Part shown: piece by piece, positions 18,843 to 28,662 of the stretch
Position numbering within the stretch: position 1 is the first letter of the stretch
Layout: each line of letters begins with the position of its first letter
Assembly: GCF_000015565.1 (NCBI RefSeq)
Contig: NC_008786.1
Location: 3,162,001 to 3,226,000 of the forward strand
DNA from: Verminephrobacter eiseniae EF01-2
GTDB lineage: Bacteria > Pseudomonadota > Gammaproteobacteria > Burkholderiales > Burkholderiaceae_C
Direction of reading: 5' to 3'
DNA: 64,000 nucleotides
Notes under the pieces: generated by a model
Told to the model about the DNA's origin: nothing
Databases searched by the model: none
Seen by the model: only the letters and a program-made list of their open reading frames with translations
Translations under genes and position numbers: made by a program

Positions 18843-20234
18843 TCAGGATTTCGGACGCAGGCTGCGCAAGACGTTCCGCAGGCAATAGGCGCTGCCCAGC
18901 ACCATGACCCAGACCGTGACGGAAATGATGCCGACATTCCAGAATTCGCGATCGAACCCCATGGTCACCAAAATGGCCGTCAGCAGAAAAATGCCAAGAT
19001 ACTGAGGCCATGGAAGCCATGGGGCACGAAACGATAACGTGCCAAGATCATTCCTTGCCCAATGCCTTCTGAATGAAAGATGGCTCGCCAAAATGATCAG
19101 CCAGACCAGAATGCCGCCGCCGAGCGCAACGCCGAACATATAGTGGTAGGCGCTGGAACTGAACATGCTGGTCAGAACCGCGATCAATACCCCGACGCTG
19201 GAAACCAGCGTGGCCCGCACGGGTGCCCCCTGGCGGTTCAGTTGCCCGAACGCCGCCGGGGCAAAATTCCCGCGGGCCAATGAAAACAACATGCGCGCGC
19301 AGAGGTACAAATTGGCGTTCATGCTCGACAGCGCGGCGGTGATCAGCACGAAATTCATCGCTGCGGCGGCATAGGGAAAGCCGTAATAGGCGAACACCTT
19401 GACGAACGGGCTTTGCGTCACGCCCTTGGCCCCCGCCTCGGCCCATGGCACGATCGCCAACATGATGGCCAGCGACAGCCCATAGAACAGCACCAGGCGC
19501 ACGATCATCGTGCGCAGCGCGCGCGGTACGGCGATTTTCGGGTCTTGCGTTTCGCCGGCAGTCACGGCAATGATCTCGATGCCATAAAACGAGAAAATGG
19601 CCATCAACACCCCCATCCAGACGCCCGCAAAACCATGGGGCAAAAACCCCCGATCGGCGGTGTAATTGCCAAAACCCACGGCGGCGTGGCCGATGCCGAA
19701 AATCAGCGCCAGACCGGCGGTGATGAAAATGCAGATGGCCATGACCTTGATGGCCGAGAGCCAGTATTCCAGGCTGCCGAAGCTCGACACGGAGCGCGTA
19801 TTCGCATGGATGATCGCGGCGCCGAAACTGGCCGTCCACATCCAGACCGGGACGCCGGGAAACCAGAACGTCATATAGACACCAATCGCCACCGCCTCGC
19901 CGCCGATGGCAATCGACTGGGCCGCCCAATAGGTGTAGCGCACGATGAAGCCGAGCCACTCGCTCAGGTACAACTCGGCATAGGTGCCAAAGGAGCCCGC
20001 CGTCGGATGGGCCACCGCCATCTCGGACAGGCTGTACATCATGATCAGCGCAATCGTCGCCGCTATCAGATAGCTGAGCAGCACGCCGGGGCCCGCGTAG
20101 CCGATGGCGATGCCGCTGCCCATGAAAAGCCCCGTACCGATCGCGCCGCCAAGGCCGATCATGGTCAGTTGCCGCTGCGACAGCTTGCGCGCCAAGCCCT
20201 TTTCCCGCTCGATGATCTGCCCGTTTTTATCCAT
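18843..20234 (-). CDS. Amino-acid permease (APC superfamily, AAT type)
   Basis: 463 residues from the ATG at 20234. About twelve transmembrane helices. The N-terminus carries the family signature RQLTMIGLGGAIGTGLFMGSGIAIGYAGP, then SEMAVAHPTAGSFGTYAELYL, and later FYGIEIIAVTAGETQDPKIAVPRALR, typical of proton-coupled amino-acid permeases (GabP/AnsP/AroP group). Substrate not predictable. Monocistronic on the minus strand, convergent with the thioesterase fusion and divergent from the MerR regulator. The longer frame upstream of 20234 is a low-complexity tandem repeat and was not included. Confidence 0.88.
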   Translation of the reverse strand: MDKNGQIIEREKGLARKLSQRQLTMIGLGGAIGTGLFMGSGIAIGYAGPGVLLSYLIAATIALIMMYSLSEMAVAHPTAGSFGTYAELYLSEWLGFIVRYTYWAAQSIAIGGEAVAIGVYMTFWFPGVPVWMWTASFGAAIIHANTRSVSSFGSLEYWLSAIKVMAICIFITAGLALIFGIGHAAVGFGNYTADRGFLPHGFAGVWMGVLMAIFSFYGIEIIAVTAGETQDPKIAVPRALRTMIVRLVLFYGLSLAIMLAIVPWAEAGAKGVTQSPFVKVFAYYGFPYAAAAMNFVLITAALSSMNANLYLCARMLFSLARGNFAPAAFGQLNRQGAPVRATLVSSVGVLIAVLTSMFSSSAYHYMFGVALGGGILVWLIILASHLSFRRHWARNDLGTLSFRAPWLPWPQYLGIFLLTAILVTMGFDREFWNVGIISVTVWVMVLGSAYCLRNVLRSLRPKS

Positions 20235-20363
20235 TTTTATCCATCTGATTGCCAACTTTTGCGGTGAAGTGTGTGCCCACTGCGGATGCAAGGCCGAACG
20301 TGATGCCATGAACGCAAGACCCGAATGGAGCACGATGGGCGCGCTTGCCGCCCCCGCTGGCCA

Positions 20364-20415
20364 CCTTTTGTGCAGCCTTTTGTGCCGCCTCTTGTGCCGT
20401 CTTTTGTGTCGCCTT
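20364..20415. repeat. 12-bp tandem repeat upstream of the permease gene
   Basis: Four imperfect copies and a partial fifth of a 12-mer of the form CYTTTTGTGCCG. It lies ~130 bp before the permease start. In one minus-strand frame it reads as His-Lys-Arg-Arg repeats, which is probably an artefact. Confidence 0.7.
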
Positions 20416-20559
20416 TCGATGGTAGGCAAGCGTGGCCGGTGCCCGATGTCAACTGGTTGACGCTGGCGTGGATTTCATCTCCGTGAAAACCCGGGCTGCG
20501 CGCGGCAATGCCGGCATCGGGGCCACGTATAAAATCGGCGCCACTCTTTTGGAGTTTCC

Positions 20560-21087
20560 ATGGCAACGGCGATGCGTATCGGTGAACTGGGGCGGGCGAC
20601 CGGTGTGGACATCGAAACCATTCGCTACTACGAAAAAATCGGCCTGCTGCCCGCTCCGGCACGCAGCGACAACGGCTATCGCTCATATGCCCAGCCGCAT
20701 CTCGAACGCTTGGCGTTCATCCGCCATTGCCGGGCGCTGGACATTTCGCTGGCCGACGTGAAGCGATTGCTGGACTTCGCCGCACAGCCTGGCGCCGACT
20801 GCGGCGACATCGACCGACTGATAGACGCACAACTGGCCCGGGCCCGGGCGCGCCTGAAAAGCATGCGCGCGCTGGAGCGGCAACTGGCCGCTTTGCGCGC
20901 TCGCTGCCATCCCGGCCAGGTCACGGGCGAGTGCGGGATACTGCATGAGTTGATCGCAGCCGCCCACGGTGAGGCTTGCGCCTGCCATCGCGATGCCGGC
21001 GCCGATCCCGCGCCGACCGCGCGCCGGCGCGGGCAGGTGCTCGCGGCCAGCCCCCCGTACCCATTGACACGCAGGCCGGGCCCATGA
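20560..21087 (+). CDS. MerR-family regulator, CadR/PbrR-like
   Basis: 175 residues, GGAG before the ATG. The N-terminal winged HTH reads MRIGELGRATGVDIETIRYYEKIGLLP, then NGYRSYA and LERLAFIRHCRALDISLADVK. Six Cys (57, 81, 116, 125, 140, 142) include positions matching the metal-binding region of the Cd/Pb regulators CadR and PbrR. It would act by distorting a long-spacer promoter when metal binds. No metal efflux gene is adjacent; the next gene is an acyl-CoA dehydrogenase 52 bp downstream, so the target is unclear. The last ~25 residues are poorly conserved in character. Confidence 0.8.
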   Translation: MATAMRIGELGRATGVDIETIRYYEKIGLLPAPARSDNGYRSYAQPHLERLAFIRHCRALDISLADVKRLLDFAAQPGADCGDIDRLIDAQLARARARLKSMRALERQLAALRARCHPGQVTGECGILHELIAAAHGEACACHRDAGADPAPTARRRGQVLAASPPYPLTRRPGP

Positions 21088-21139
21088 AACAGCCCGTGCC
21101 GCGTGCCTGCCTGCCCTGCAGGAGCCTCAGGAGTCCCCG

Positions 21140-22819
21140 ATGAACCCATGCCCGGCCAGCACCCACCGCGTGTTCAACCAGAGCGCGCCCTGGGTCGACG
21201 TGAACCTGTTCACCACCAACCTGCCTTTGCAGGACGCTGTGCGCCTGCACTGCGCGGATTTGCCATTGACCTGGCTGAGTGCGCTGGGCGCTGAAATGGG
21301 CTCGGCCCAGATGCAAGAGCATGCGCGTCTGGCCAACACCCACAAGCCGCAGTTGCACACGCACGACCGTTTTGGCCAGCGCAGCGACATGGTGGAATTT
21401 CACCCGAGCTACCACGCGCTGATCGGCGCCGCGTTGCGCCACGGCCTGCACGCCACGGCCTGGACCCGCACCGGGGCGGCGGCAACCCATGCGCACACCG
21501 AGCGCGCCGCAGGCTTCATGCTGTTCACCGAGACCGAGCCCTCGGTGCTGTGCCCGGTGTCGATGAGCTACGCCGTGATACCCGCCTTGCGCGGCAATGC
21601 CGCCTTGTGGGCCGACTGGCATACCGGCCTGGCCGGCACCCGGTACGACCCGCGCCTGGTGCCGTACACGCAAAAATCCGCGCTCACCATGGGCATGGGC
21701 ATGACCGAAAAGCAGGGCGGCTCGGACGTGCGCGCCAACACCACACAGGCGCTGGCCGATGGGGCCGACGCCTGGGGGCCGCGCTACCGCCTGACGGGCC
21801 ATAAGTGGTTTTTCTCGGCGCCCATGTGCGACGCGTTTCTGGTGCTGGCCCAGGCGCCGGGCGGGCTGAGCTGCTTTTTCCTGCCGCGCGTGCTGCCCGC
21901 AGGCGAGGACGGGGCAGGGCGCATCAACACCCTGCGCATCCAGCGCCTGAAGGACAAACTGGGCAACCATGCCAACGCCAGCGCCGAGGTCGAGTTCATC
22001 GACGCCGTGGCCTGGCGCGTCGGCGAGGAAGGGCGCGGCGTGGCGCAGATACTGGAGATGGGCATCATGACGCGGCTCGACTGCGCCCTGGGCACCAGCG
22101 GCCTGATGCGCCAGGCGCTGGCGCTGGCGCTGAACCACGCGCGCCAGCGCATGGCCTTTGGCAAGAAACTGATCGATCAGCCGCTGATGCGCAATGTGCT
22201 GGCCGACCTGGCGCTGGAGAGCGAAGCGGCCACGGCGCTGTCCATCCGGCTCGCCAGCGCCTTTGACCGGCAAGAGCGCGACCCGCACGAAGCCATCATG
22301 GCCCGGCTGCTCACGCCCGTGGCCAAGTTCTGGGTCTGCAAGCGCGGCAGCGTATTTGCCCAGGAGGCCATGGAATGCCTGGGCGGCAACGGCTATGTGG
22401 AAGAGGGCGGCGCGGGCACCATGGCCCGCATCTACCGCGAAATGCCGCTCAACTCCATCTGGGAAGGGGCGGGCAACATCATGGCGCTGGACCTGCTGCG
22501 AGCGCTGCGCCGAGCCGACAGCGCCGCCGCCCTGGCCGACGAACTGGCCCCCGCACGCGGCGCCCACCCGGCGCTGGACCGCATGGCCAGCGCGCTGCCA
22601 CTGCGCATCGAAGCCATGGGCAGCGAGGCCCAAGCCCGCCGCCTGGCGCAAGACATGGCCCTGGCCGTGCAAGCGGCCCTGCTGTACCGCAGCGCCCCGG
22701 CCAGCGTGTTTGGCGCCTTCTGTGCATCCCGCCTGGGCGGCGACTGGGGCTACGGCTTCGGCACGCTGGGCGCCGGGATCGACTTCGAGGGCCTGCTGGC
22801 GCGCGCCTTGCCCGTCTGA
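21140..22819 (+). CDS. Acyl-CoA dehydrogenase, AidB-like
   Basis: 559 residues, the length of AidB rather than of ordinary ~380-residue acyl-CoA dehydrogenases. FAD flavoprotein. Motifs: FQ-like N-terminus FNQSAPWVDVNLF, MGMTEKQGGSDVRANTT (flavin/substrate loop), GHKWFFSAPMCDAFLVLAQ, RLKDKLGNHANASAEVEF, and QEAMECLGGNGYVEEGG. The C-terminal extension of AidB is present. In E. coli AidB is part of the adaptive response to alkylation. Here the SDR gene 55 bp downstream suggests a metabolic role instead, which is an inference. Confidence 0.85.
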   Translation: MNPCPASTHRVFNQSAPWVDVNLFTTNLPLQDAVRLHCADLPLTWLSALGAEMGSAQMQEHARLANTHKPQLHTHDRFGQRSDMVEFHPSYHALIGAALRHGLHATAWTRTGAAATHAHTERAAGFMLFTETEPSVLCPVSMSYAVIPALRGNAALWADWHTGLAGTRYDPRLVPYTQKSALTMGMGMTEKQGGSDVRANTTQALADGADAWGPRYRLTGHKWFFSAPMCDAFLVLAQAPGGLSCFFLPRVLPAGEDGAGRINTLRIQRLKDKLGNHANASAEVEFIDAVAWRVGEEGRGVAQILEMGIMTRLDCALGTSGLMRQALALALNHARQRMAFGKKLIDQPLMRNVLADLALESEAATALSIRLASAFDRQERDPHEAIMARLLTPVAKFWVCKRGSVFAQEAMECLGGNGYVEEGGAGTMARIYREMPLNSIWEGAGNIMALDLLRALRRADSAAALADELAPARGAHPALDRMASALPLRIEAMGSEAQARRLAQDMALAVQAALLYRSAPASVFGAFCASRLGGDWGYGFGTLGAGIDFEGLLARALPV

Positions 22820-22874
22820 GCCGGCAGGTGCATCGACCTGCCGTATGGCTGACCTGTAGCGAAAGGAATCGGAA

Positions 22875-23804
22875 ATGATCGAAGACTTCAACGGCAAGAC
22901 CGCCGTGCTGACCGGCGCAGGCTCCGGCTTTGGCCTCGAATGCGCCCGCATCGGCGCGCGCCTGGGCATGAACCTGGTGCTGGTCGATGTGCAACGGGAC
23001 GCGCTCGACACCGCAGCGGCCGAAATGCGGGCCAGTTGCAGCCCGGGCCGCCAGGTGCTGGCCCGCCAGGTGGACGTGGCAAACGCCGCCGGAATGCAGC
23101 AGTTGGCCGAAGACGTGCAGCAGCGCCTCGGCGCGCCGCACCTGGTGTTCAACAACGCCGGCGTGGGCGCAGGCGGCCTGGTGTGGGAGAACTCGGTCAA
23201 GGACTGGGAATGGGTGCTGGGCGTGAACCTGTGGGGGGTGGTGCACGGCGTGCGTCTGTTCACCCCGATGATGCTCGCCGCCGCAGGCAAAGACCCGGCC
23301 TGGCGCGGCCACATCGTCAACACCGCCAGCATGGCGGGACTGCTGGCAGCCCCCAACATGGGCATCTACAACGTCAGCAAGCACGCGGTGGTCAGCCTGT
23401 CGGAGACGCTGTACCAAGACCTGGCGCTGGTCACGGACCAGATCGGCGCCAGCGTGCTATGCCCCTTTTTCGTCTCCACCGCCATCCACCAGAGCCAGCG
23501 CAACCGCCCCGCCAGCCTGCCGGCCGACAGGCCCACCCGAAGCCAACGCATCAGCCGGGCCATGAGCAACAAGGCCGTGGGCAGCGGCAAGGTCAGCGCC
23601 GCTGCCGTTGCCCAAAAGGTGTTCGACGCCGTCGCCCAAGGCCGGTTCTACATCTACAGCCACCCCAAGTCCCTGGCCTCCGTGCAGACGCGCATGGAAG
23701 ACATCGTGCTGGGCCGCAACCCCACCGACCCCCTGGCCGACAAACCCGAAATCGGCGCGCAATTGCGCGCCGCGCTGCGCGCCGATGAAGCCGCAGGCGC
23801 CTGA
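22875..23804 (+). CDS. Short-chain dehydrogenase/reductase
   Basis: 309 residues. Classical SDR: cofactor loop LTGAGSGFGLECARIG, an acidic VLVDV after beta-2 favouring NAD(H), NNAGVG, catalytic Ser in VNTASMAG and YNVSKHA (YxxxK). The C-terminal ~80 residues extend beyond the basic fold and contain YIYSHPKSLASVQTRM, as in SDRs often annotated near acyl-CoA dehydrogenases. GAAAGGAATC precedes the ATG. It is probably co-transcribed with the AidB-like gene. Confidence 0.85.
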   Translation: MIEDFNGKTAVLTGAGSGFGLECARIGARLGMNLVLVDVQRDALDTAAAEMRASCSPGRQVLARQVDVANAAGMQQLAEDVQQRLGAPHLVFNNAGVGAGGLVWENSVKDWEWVLGVNLWGVVHGVRLFTPMMLAAAGKDPAWRGHIVNTASMAGLLAAPNMGIYNVSKHAVVSLSETLYQDLALVTDQIGASVLCPFFVSTAIHQSQRNRPASLPADRPTRSQRISRAMSNKAVGSGKVSAAAVAQKVFDAVAQGRFYIYSHPKSLASVQTRMEDIVLGRNPTDPLADKPEIGAQLRAALRADEAAGA

Positions 23805-23808
23805 GCCG

Positions 23809-23916
23809 TGATTCCATTTCCCAATCGTTCGTGAGCGCGAAGGCGAAGCGCAGACAGCACGAATGCACGGCAAGCGACGCCGGCAAAGCGCACGGATGAT
23901 TCGGGAATGGAATTAC
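23809..23916. repeat. 108-bp unit with ~18-bp imperfect inverted ends
   Basis: TGATTCCATTTCCCAAT at the left end mirrors ATTCGGGAATGGAATTA at the right end (about 14 of 17 positions pair). The unit lies between an SDR stop and a transposase remnant. It may be a miniature element or the end of a deleted insertion sequence. A terminator role is also possible. Confidence 0.45.
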
Positions 23917-23938
23917 TGAATGACTTCGACGCGATCGA

Positions 23939-24220
23939 GTGTCGTTCAACCTGCCCGACGGGCGCGCTCTGTTCGATCATTTGAACCACACCTTCAGTGC
24001 CAGGGCCACCGGCATGGTCGAGAGGTTCGATGGCCGCATAGCGGATGTCCTGAGGCCCCACAGGTGCAACAGCCGCGAGGACATGGAGCAGACCTTGCCG
24101 CGCCATGTGGCCCTGTACAACCAACTTGCGCAGTCAGCGCTGGGCAGCAAGACACCTATGCAGGCCATGAAGGAGTGGCACCAGGGGGCACCCGCATCCG
24201 TTTCACAAGCGGCCATATGA
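23939..24220 (+). pseudogene. C-terminal remnant of an integrase-core (IS481/IS3-like) transposase
   Basis: A 93-codon frame with GMVERFDGRIADVLRPHRCNS, REDMEQTL, HVALYNQL, SALGSKTPMQAMKEW. This is the tail of a DDE integrase-core transposase, with the last catalytic region ahead of the C-terminus. The N-terminal HTH and first catalytic residues are absent. No intact inverted repeats were found around it apart from the 108-bp unit on its left. Confidence 0.7.
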
Positions 24221-24391
24221 TCGTCCGGGATGCAACACCGACGCCGTGCCGATGGATTCCAGCGCCAGAGCACGCCAGAGCACGCCAGTGATTGGCACCG
24301 ACGGGCACAGCGCCTGGCGTTGCCGGTCAAGCCCCGAATGATTTGTAATCGATAGCTGCACGCGCTGTCAGAACGAGCGCCAGGGCCTATC

Positions 24392-26191
24392 TTGACGACT
24401 ACCTCCCGCATCGACTTCACCCAGCCGCTGGACGGCCAGGCCGCGCGCCTGCGCCAAGCCTTTGGCAGGCCGCGCCAACTGTTGCTGGCCCACACCCATG
24501 CCGACGTGCGCGCGGTGCTCGACGCCGTGCATGCCGCAGCGCAGCGCGGCCACTGGTGCGTGGGCTATCTGCGCTATGAGGCAGCGGCGGCGTTCGACAC
24601 CGCCTTGCAAACCCACGCGGCCGATGGCCCGCTGGCCTGGTTTGCCGTGCACGACGCTCCCATGCCCTGGCCGGATGACAATCTGCAGCAGCGGGCGGCC
24701 GACCCGGCACGGGTGGAGTGGGCCGACGGCCCGGAGCGTGCCGCGTTTGACGCAGCGCTGGCCCGCATACAGCAGGCCATCAGCGCGGGCGAGCTGTACC
24801 AGGTCAATTACACCGCCCCGCTCAGGGGCCGCTTGCAGGGCGCCGCCGAGGCGCTGTTTGCCGCGCTGCAACAGGCCCAGCCTGGCGGCTACGCGGCGCA
24901 TATCGTTGCCGGGGATGAGCAGTTGCTGTCGGTGTCGCCCGAACTGTTCTTCGACTGGCACGATGCGCCCGGCGGCGGCCGCATCGTGGCCCGCCCGATG
25001 AAAGGCACGGCCCCGCGCGGCGCCACGCCCGGGCAGGACATGGCCAACGCCGAGTGGCTGCGCACGGCACCCAAGGAGCGGGCCGAGAACGTGATGATCG
25101 TCGACCTGCTGCGCAACGACATGGCGCGCATCGCCCTGCCGCACAGCGTGCGCGTGCCGGTGCTGTTTGCCACGCAGGCTCTGCCCACGGTGTGGCAGAT
25201 GACCTCGGACGTGCAGGCGCGCACACGGCCGGGCACCACGCTGACCGATGTGTTTGCTGCGCTGTTTCCCTGCGGTTCGGTCACCGGCGCGCCCAAGGTG
25301 CGCGCGATGCAGATGATCCGCCAACTCGAGCCTGCCCCGCGCGGTGTGTACTGCGGCGCCGTGGGCGTGGTGCGGCCTCGCGGCCCCGCCGGGGCCGATG
25401 GGCTGCGCGCCGTGGCCGCCACGTTCAACGTGCCGATACGCACCGTGGTGCTGCATACGCAGGGCGGCCAGCAGCGCGTCCACTGCGGCATCGGCAGCGG
25501 CATCACCTGCGGCGCGCAGGCCGATGCCGAGTGGCGCGAATGGCAGTACAAGCGCGCCTTCGTCGAGCGCGCCAGCATGCCGTTCGAACTGCTGGAAACC
25601 CTGGCCCTGGAGGACGCAGCGTTTCGCCATCTGCCCGAGCACCTGGCCCGCCTGCGCGGCGCTGCGGCGCATTTCGGCGTGCCGTGGGATGCCGATGCCG
25701 TGCAGCAATGCCTGCGGGCGCTGGCGCAGCGCCACCTGGCGCAGCGCTGGCGTGTGCGCCTGCTGCTGGACGCTGCGGGCCGGCCCCGGGCCGAGGCCTT
25801 TGCCCTGCACGCCGCATCGGAGCCGGTGCGCCTGGCGCTGGCCACCCGGGCGTTCACGGCGGCGCACAGCGAGTTTGTGCGCTACAAGACGACGCGCCGC
25901 GCGCATTACGCGGCTTTTGCGCCGACTGCGCCGGGGGTGTTCGACACGCTGCTGTGGAACGAGGCCGGCGAGATCACTGAAAGCACCTTCGGCAACATCG
26001 CCGCATACATCGACGGCCGCTGGGTGACCCCGCCATGCTGCTGCGGCCTGCTGCCCGGCGTGGGCCGCGCCGTGGCGCTGCGCGAAGGGCGCGTGGCAGA
26101 GGCCGTGCTGCGCCTGACCGACAGGCCCCGGGTACAGGGCTGGGCGTTCATCAACAGCCTGCGCGGGTGGCTGGCCGCCACGGTGCAGTAA
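24392..26191 (+). CDS. Fused aminodeoxychorismate synthase component I and aminodeoxychorismate lyase (PabB-PabC)
   Basis: 599 residues from a TTG. Residues ~1-385 are the chorismate-binding domain: ELYQVNYTAPL, RPMKGTAPRG (conserved Lys), PKERAENVMIVDLLRND, FPCGSVTGAPKVRAM, and CGIGSGIT. From ~390 a class IV PLP aminotransferase/lyase domain follows, with VRYKTTRRAHY (Schiff-base Lys), FDTLLWNEAGEITESTFGNIA and GLLPGVGR. Together they would turn chorismate into 4-aminobenzoate for folate synthesis. No pabA glutaminase is present in the window. The nearby upstream transposase scar leaves the promoter uncertain. Confidence 0.88.
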   Translation: MTTTSRIDFTQPLDGQAARLRQAFGRPRQLLLAHTHADVRAVLDAVHAAAQRGHWCVGYLRYEAAAAFDTALQTHAADGPLAWFAVHDAPMPWPDDNLQQRAADPARVEWADGPERAAFDAALARIQQAISAGELYQVNYTAPLRGRLQGAAEALFAALQQAQPGGYAAHIVAGDEQLLSVSPELFFDWHDAPGGGRIVARPMKGTAPRGATPGQDMANAEWLRTAPKERAENVMIVDLLRNDMARIALPHSVRVPVLFATQALPTVWQMTSDVQARTRPGTTLTDVFAALFPCGSVTGAPKVRAMQMIRQLEPAPRGVYCGAVGVVRPRGPAGADGLRAVAATFNVPIRTVVLHTQGGQQRVHCGIGSGITCGAQADAEWREWQYKRAFVERASMPFELLETLALEDAAFRHLPEHLARLRGAAAHFGVPWDADAVQQCLRALAQRHLAQRWRVRLLLDAAGRPRAEAFALHAASEPVRLALATRAFTAAHSEFVRYKTTRRAHYAAFAPTAPGVFDTLLWNEAGEITESTFGNIAAYIDGRWVTPPCCCGLLPGVGRAVALREGRVAEAVLRLTDRPRVQGWAFINSLRGWLAATVQ

Positions 26192-26480
26192 AACACCCCC
26201 GGCAGGCAAGCCAGCGCCAAACCGCCGCCAGCCGCACAGCATATGGCTGGGCAGGGCAGCCGGCACCAAGCCCGCGCCCAGGCACCAAGCCGGCGACCAG
26301 CAACGCGGCAAGACCGTCTCGCCCGGGCGCTCGCCGTGCGCCAGTGGGCAGCAGTGGGCAGGCCAGCACGGTCGGGGTTGCGCTGTTGAAGGGACGCAGC
26401 ACCATGGTGGCGGGCCGTTGCTTGCACCCGCTGCCGGCAATGCCTTGCCCGGTCAGGGCGGATGTGCACTGTTGCCCTAG

Positions 26481-26639
26481 TGTCGTGTCACGGATCAGAT
26501 GTCGTAGGCTGCGCGCAGCCATCGGAGCGTAGCGCAAGGCGCATCGCGCAGTCCATACCGAGCTGTATTGGCAAGCGATGCAACGCCGCGATGCGCTTCG
26601 ATGGCCAGCGCAGACCGACAGATGATCGGTGACGCGACA
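26481..26639 (-). repeat. 159-bp palindromic CTAG element, copy 3 (orientation B)
   Basis: Member of the seven-copy family, with a perfect CTAG on both sides (26477-26480 and 26640-26643). This is what a 4-bp target duplication would look like. It lies ~290 bp after the pabB-pabC stop. Confidence 0.85.
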
Positions 26640-26643
26640 CTAG

Positions 26644-27352
26644 GTGCGAAGTACCCGGTGGGCAGGTCGTGTTCAGCGCTTGCGGCACTTTTCAATCGGT
26701 TCGCCCTGGCGGCGGGAGGCGTCCATGTCATTTTCTTGTGCGGCAAGCTGATGCACTGCGAAAGCCCGTATGCATAGCGCCTTCCGCTCTCCTGCGGCAG
26801 GCACACGCTACATCGCGGTGACGGCGGCAACCTTCCTGCCGTTCACCACCGGCGCCTGCCGGTCTTGTCTTTCCAGGGTACTCGCCAGCGTGGGCTTCGA
26901 TCCGGGCCAGACCGGCCCTGGAGCGCGCAGCGGCGCGCTGGCCGGGCCTTGCCTGTCGCTGGCGCTGATGATCGGTGGCATGGGCCGGCACATGCCGGGC
27001 GCCTTCCTCTTGGTGCACTCGTGCATCGTGCCCGAGCGGCTGATGCAGTTCGGCGGCATCTACGGCGCCATGCAGTTGCGCTCCGCCCGTGCCAGCCGTG
27101 AAGCCGTTGGTGCTGCGCACGCCCGGCGCCGGGGCGGCTGCCGGCAAAGTCATGGCGCATTGCCGTGGCGCATTGTCGTGGCGTCGATGGCTTGCAAACT
27201 GCCGCGGCGCATTGCCTTTCCGGAGACCTTGCCGCGCCCCGGTGCCGGTAAAGTGTCGCGCTCCGGGTTGCGCACCCTGGATATGCCCGGAAGATCGCAT
27301 GACCCCCGGGCAGTGACTGCCCGCCTTCCACCACCACCGCCACCACCGCCCG
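26644..27352. other. Gene-poor stretch
   Basis: Open frames on both strands here have compositions typical of GC-rich non-coding sequence and no recognisable family. A short imperfect duplication of GTGGCGCATTG occurs around 27160-27220. Nothing could be assigned. Confidence 0.5.
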
Positions 27353-27796
27353 ATGGCCGCCATCCATATCACCGATATCGAAGCCGCGATCAACCACTGG
27401 CGCAGCCGTGCGCCGTCGCCCGACGGCATCACGCTGGCGCCCGAGGTCCGGGCGCTCGCCGAGGTCTATGCGCTGATGGTTTACCGGCATCAGGATGAGG
27501 CCGCCGAAGACCGCTGGCCGCCGCAAGCGCTGGCCGCATGGCGGGCCTGGTACGACTCCACGCCCGATACGCCCTGCATCGCCATCTGTTCGACCAGCCA
27601 GGGTGACGATCTTTGCAAGGGCTGCGGGCGCACTGTCGACGAAGTGCGGTGCTGGCCGGCAATGACCCCGGCGCAAAAGCGCATGGTGTGGCGCCGTATC
27701 ACGCTCGAACACAAAGCCTGGCGTTTCAACCGCTATGCCGAGCGGGTGGCGCCGCAGGCATCGGTCGAGCCGGTCGTTTCAACCCCATCGGCCTGA
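27353..27796 (+). CDS. DUF3717/DUF1289 two-domain protein
   Basis: 147 residues. The N-terminal part (IHITDIEAAINHWRSRAPS, APEVRALAEVYALMVY) matches DUF3717. The C-terminal part is DUF1289-like, with CIAICSTSQGDDLCKGCGRTVDEVRCW: five Cys in a CxxxC...CxxC pattern that suggests metal or Fe-S binding. Function unknown in both families. Convergent with the carbon-nitrogen hydrolase gene on the other strand. Confidence 0.75.
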   Translation: MAAIHITDIEAAINHWRSRAPSPDGITLAPEVRALAEVYALMVYRHQDEAAEDRWPPQALAAWRAWYDSTPDTPCIAICSTSQGDDLCKGCGRTVDEVRCWPAMTPAQKRMVWRRITLEHKAWRFNRYAERVAPQASVEPVVSTPSA

Positions 27797-27852
27797 CGAC
27801 GCCGTGGTCGCCGTGGTGTGGTGCCGCTGGCCGACGGGCACCGTCGATGGCA

Positions 27853-28662
27853 TCACCGCCCAGGCTCCAACTCGGGTCTGGCAAAGCGGCGGTTGGCCAG
27901 CACGGGCAAGACCCGGCGGGCATGGGCGATGCGCGCCGGGTCGAGCGCGGCGATCAGCAGGGCCGGGCTTTCGGCGGCGCGTGCCACGACCACGCCCAGC
28001 GGATCGACCACCATGCTGTGGCCGATGTTGCGCTCGCCGCATTCGCCCGCAGCCACGGCGTAGCAGGTGTTTTCGAGCGCGCGTGCGCTGAGCAGCAACT
28101 CCCAGTGGGCCTCCTTGAGCGGGCCTTTGACCCAGGCTGCGGGCAACACCAGCACCTCGGCGCCGTCGAGCGCAAGGCGCCGGGCCAGTTCGGGAAAGCG
28201 CAGGTCGTAGCAGGTCATCAGGCCCAGTTTCAGGCCCGCGACCTCGATCAGGGGCGGCACCTCGTCGCCGGGCATGACATTGGCCGACTCCTGCGCCGAA
28301 AACGCATCGTAGAGATGGAGCTTGCGGTACTGCGCCAGGATTTGGCCGTCGCGCAGCGCGATCAGCAGGTTGAACACCTTGTCGTTCGCGGCCGGCACAT
28401 GCACGCACATCATCACCGTCAGCCCGGTCAGTGGCGCGCTGCGGCTGGCTTGCAGCAGCCGGGTCACGAACGGGCCGTCGAGCGGTTGCGCCGACCTGCG
28501 CACCAGGTCGGGGTCGGTGATGTCGCGCGCCAGCACGCCTTCGGGCAGAACCAGCAGATCGGCGCGCTCGCGCCCGGCCTGCGCCATCAATTCCAGACAG
28601 GTATCGGCATTGCGCTGCCATTCAGGGCGGACGGCAAACTGGCCGAGTGCGACTTTCATCAT
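27853..28662 (-). CDS. Carbon-nitrogen hydrolase (nitrilase superfamily)
   Basis: 269 residues from the first of two ATGs. Nitrilase-superfamily amidase with the Glu-Lys-Cys triad: Glu in LLVLPEGVL, Lys in YRKLHLYDAF, Cys in GLMTCYDLRFPELARRLA. The pattern is closest to the Nit2/omega-amidase-like or deaminated-glutathione amidase branches; the substrate is not settled. It starts one base before the stop of the upstream solute-binding protein, so the genes are co-transcribed. Confidence 0.85.
   Translation of the reverse strand: MMKVALGQFAVRPEWQRNADTCLELMAQAGRERADLLVLPEGVLARDITDPDLVRRSAQPLDGPFVTRLLQASRSAPLTGLTVMMCVHVPAANDKVFNLLIALRDGQILAQYRKLHLYDAFSAQESANVMPGDEVPPLIEVAGLKLGLMTCYDLRFPELARRLALDGAEVLVLPAAWVKGPLKEAHWELLLSARALENTCYAVAAGECGERNIGHSMVVDPLGVVVARAAESPALLIAALDPARIAHARRVLPVLANRRFARPELEPGR

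Noticed and set aside
26770..27498. 242-codon plus-strand frame after palindromic element copy 3
   Set aside because: Composition shifts along the frame, it overlaps the supported DUF1289 gene, and no motif was found.
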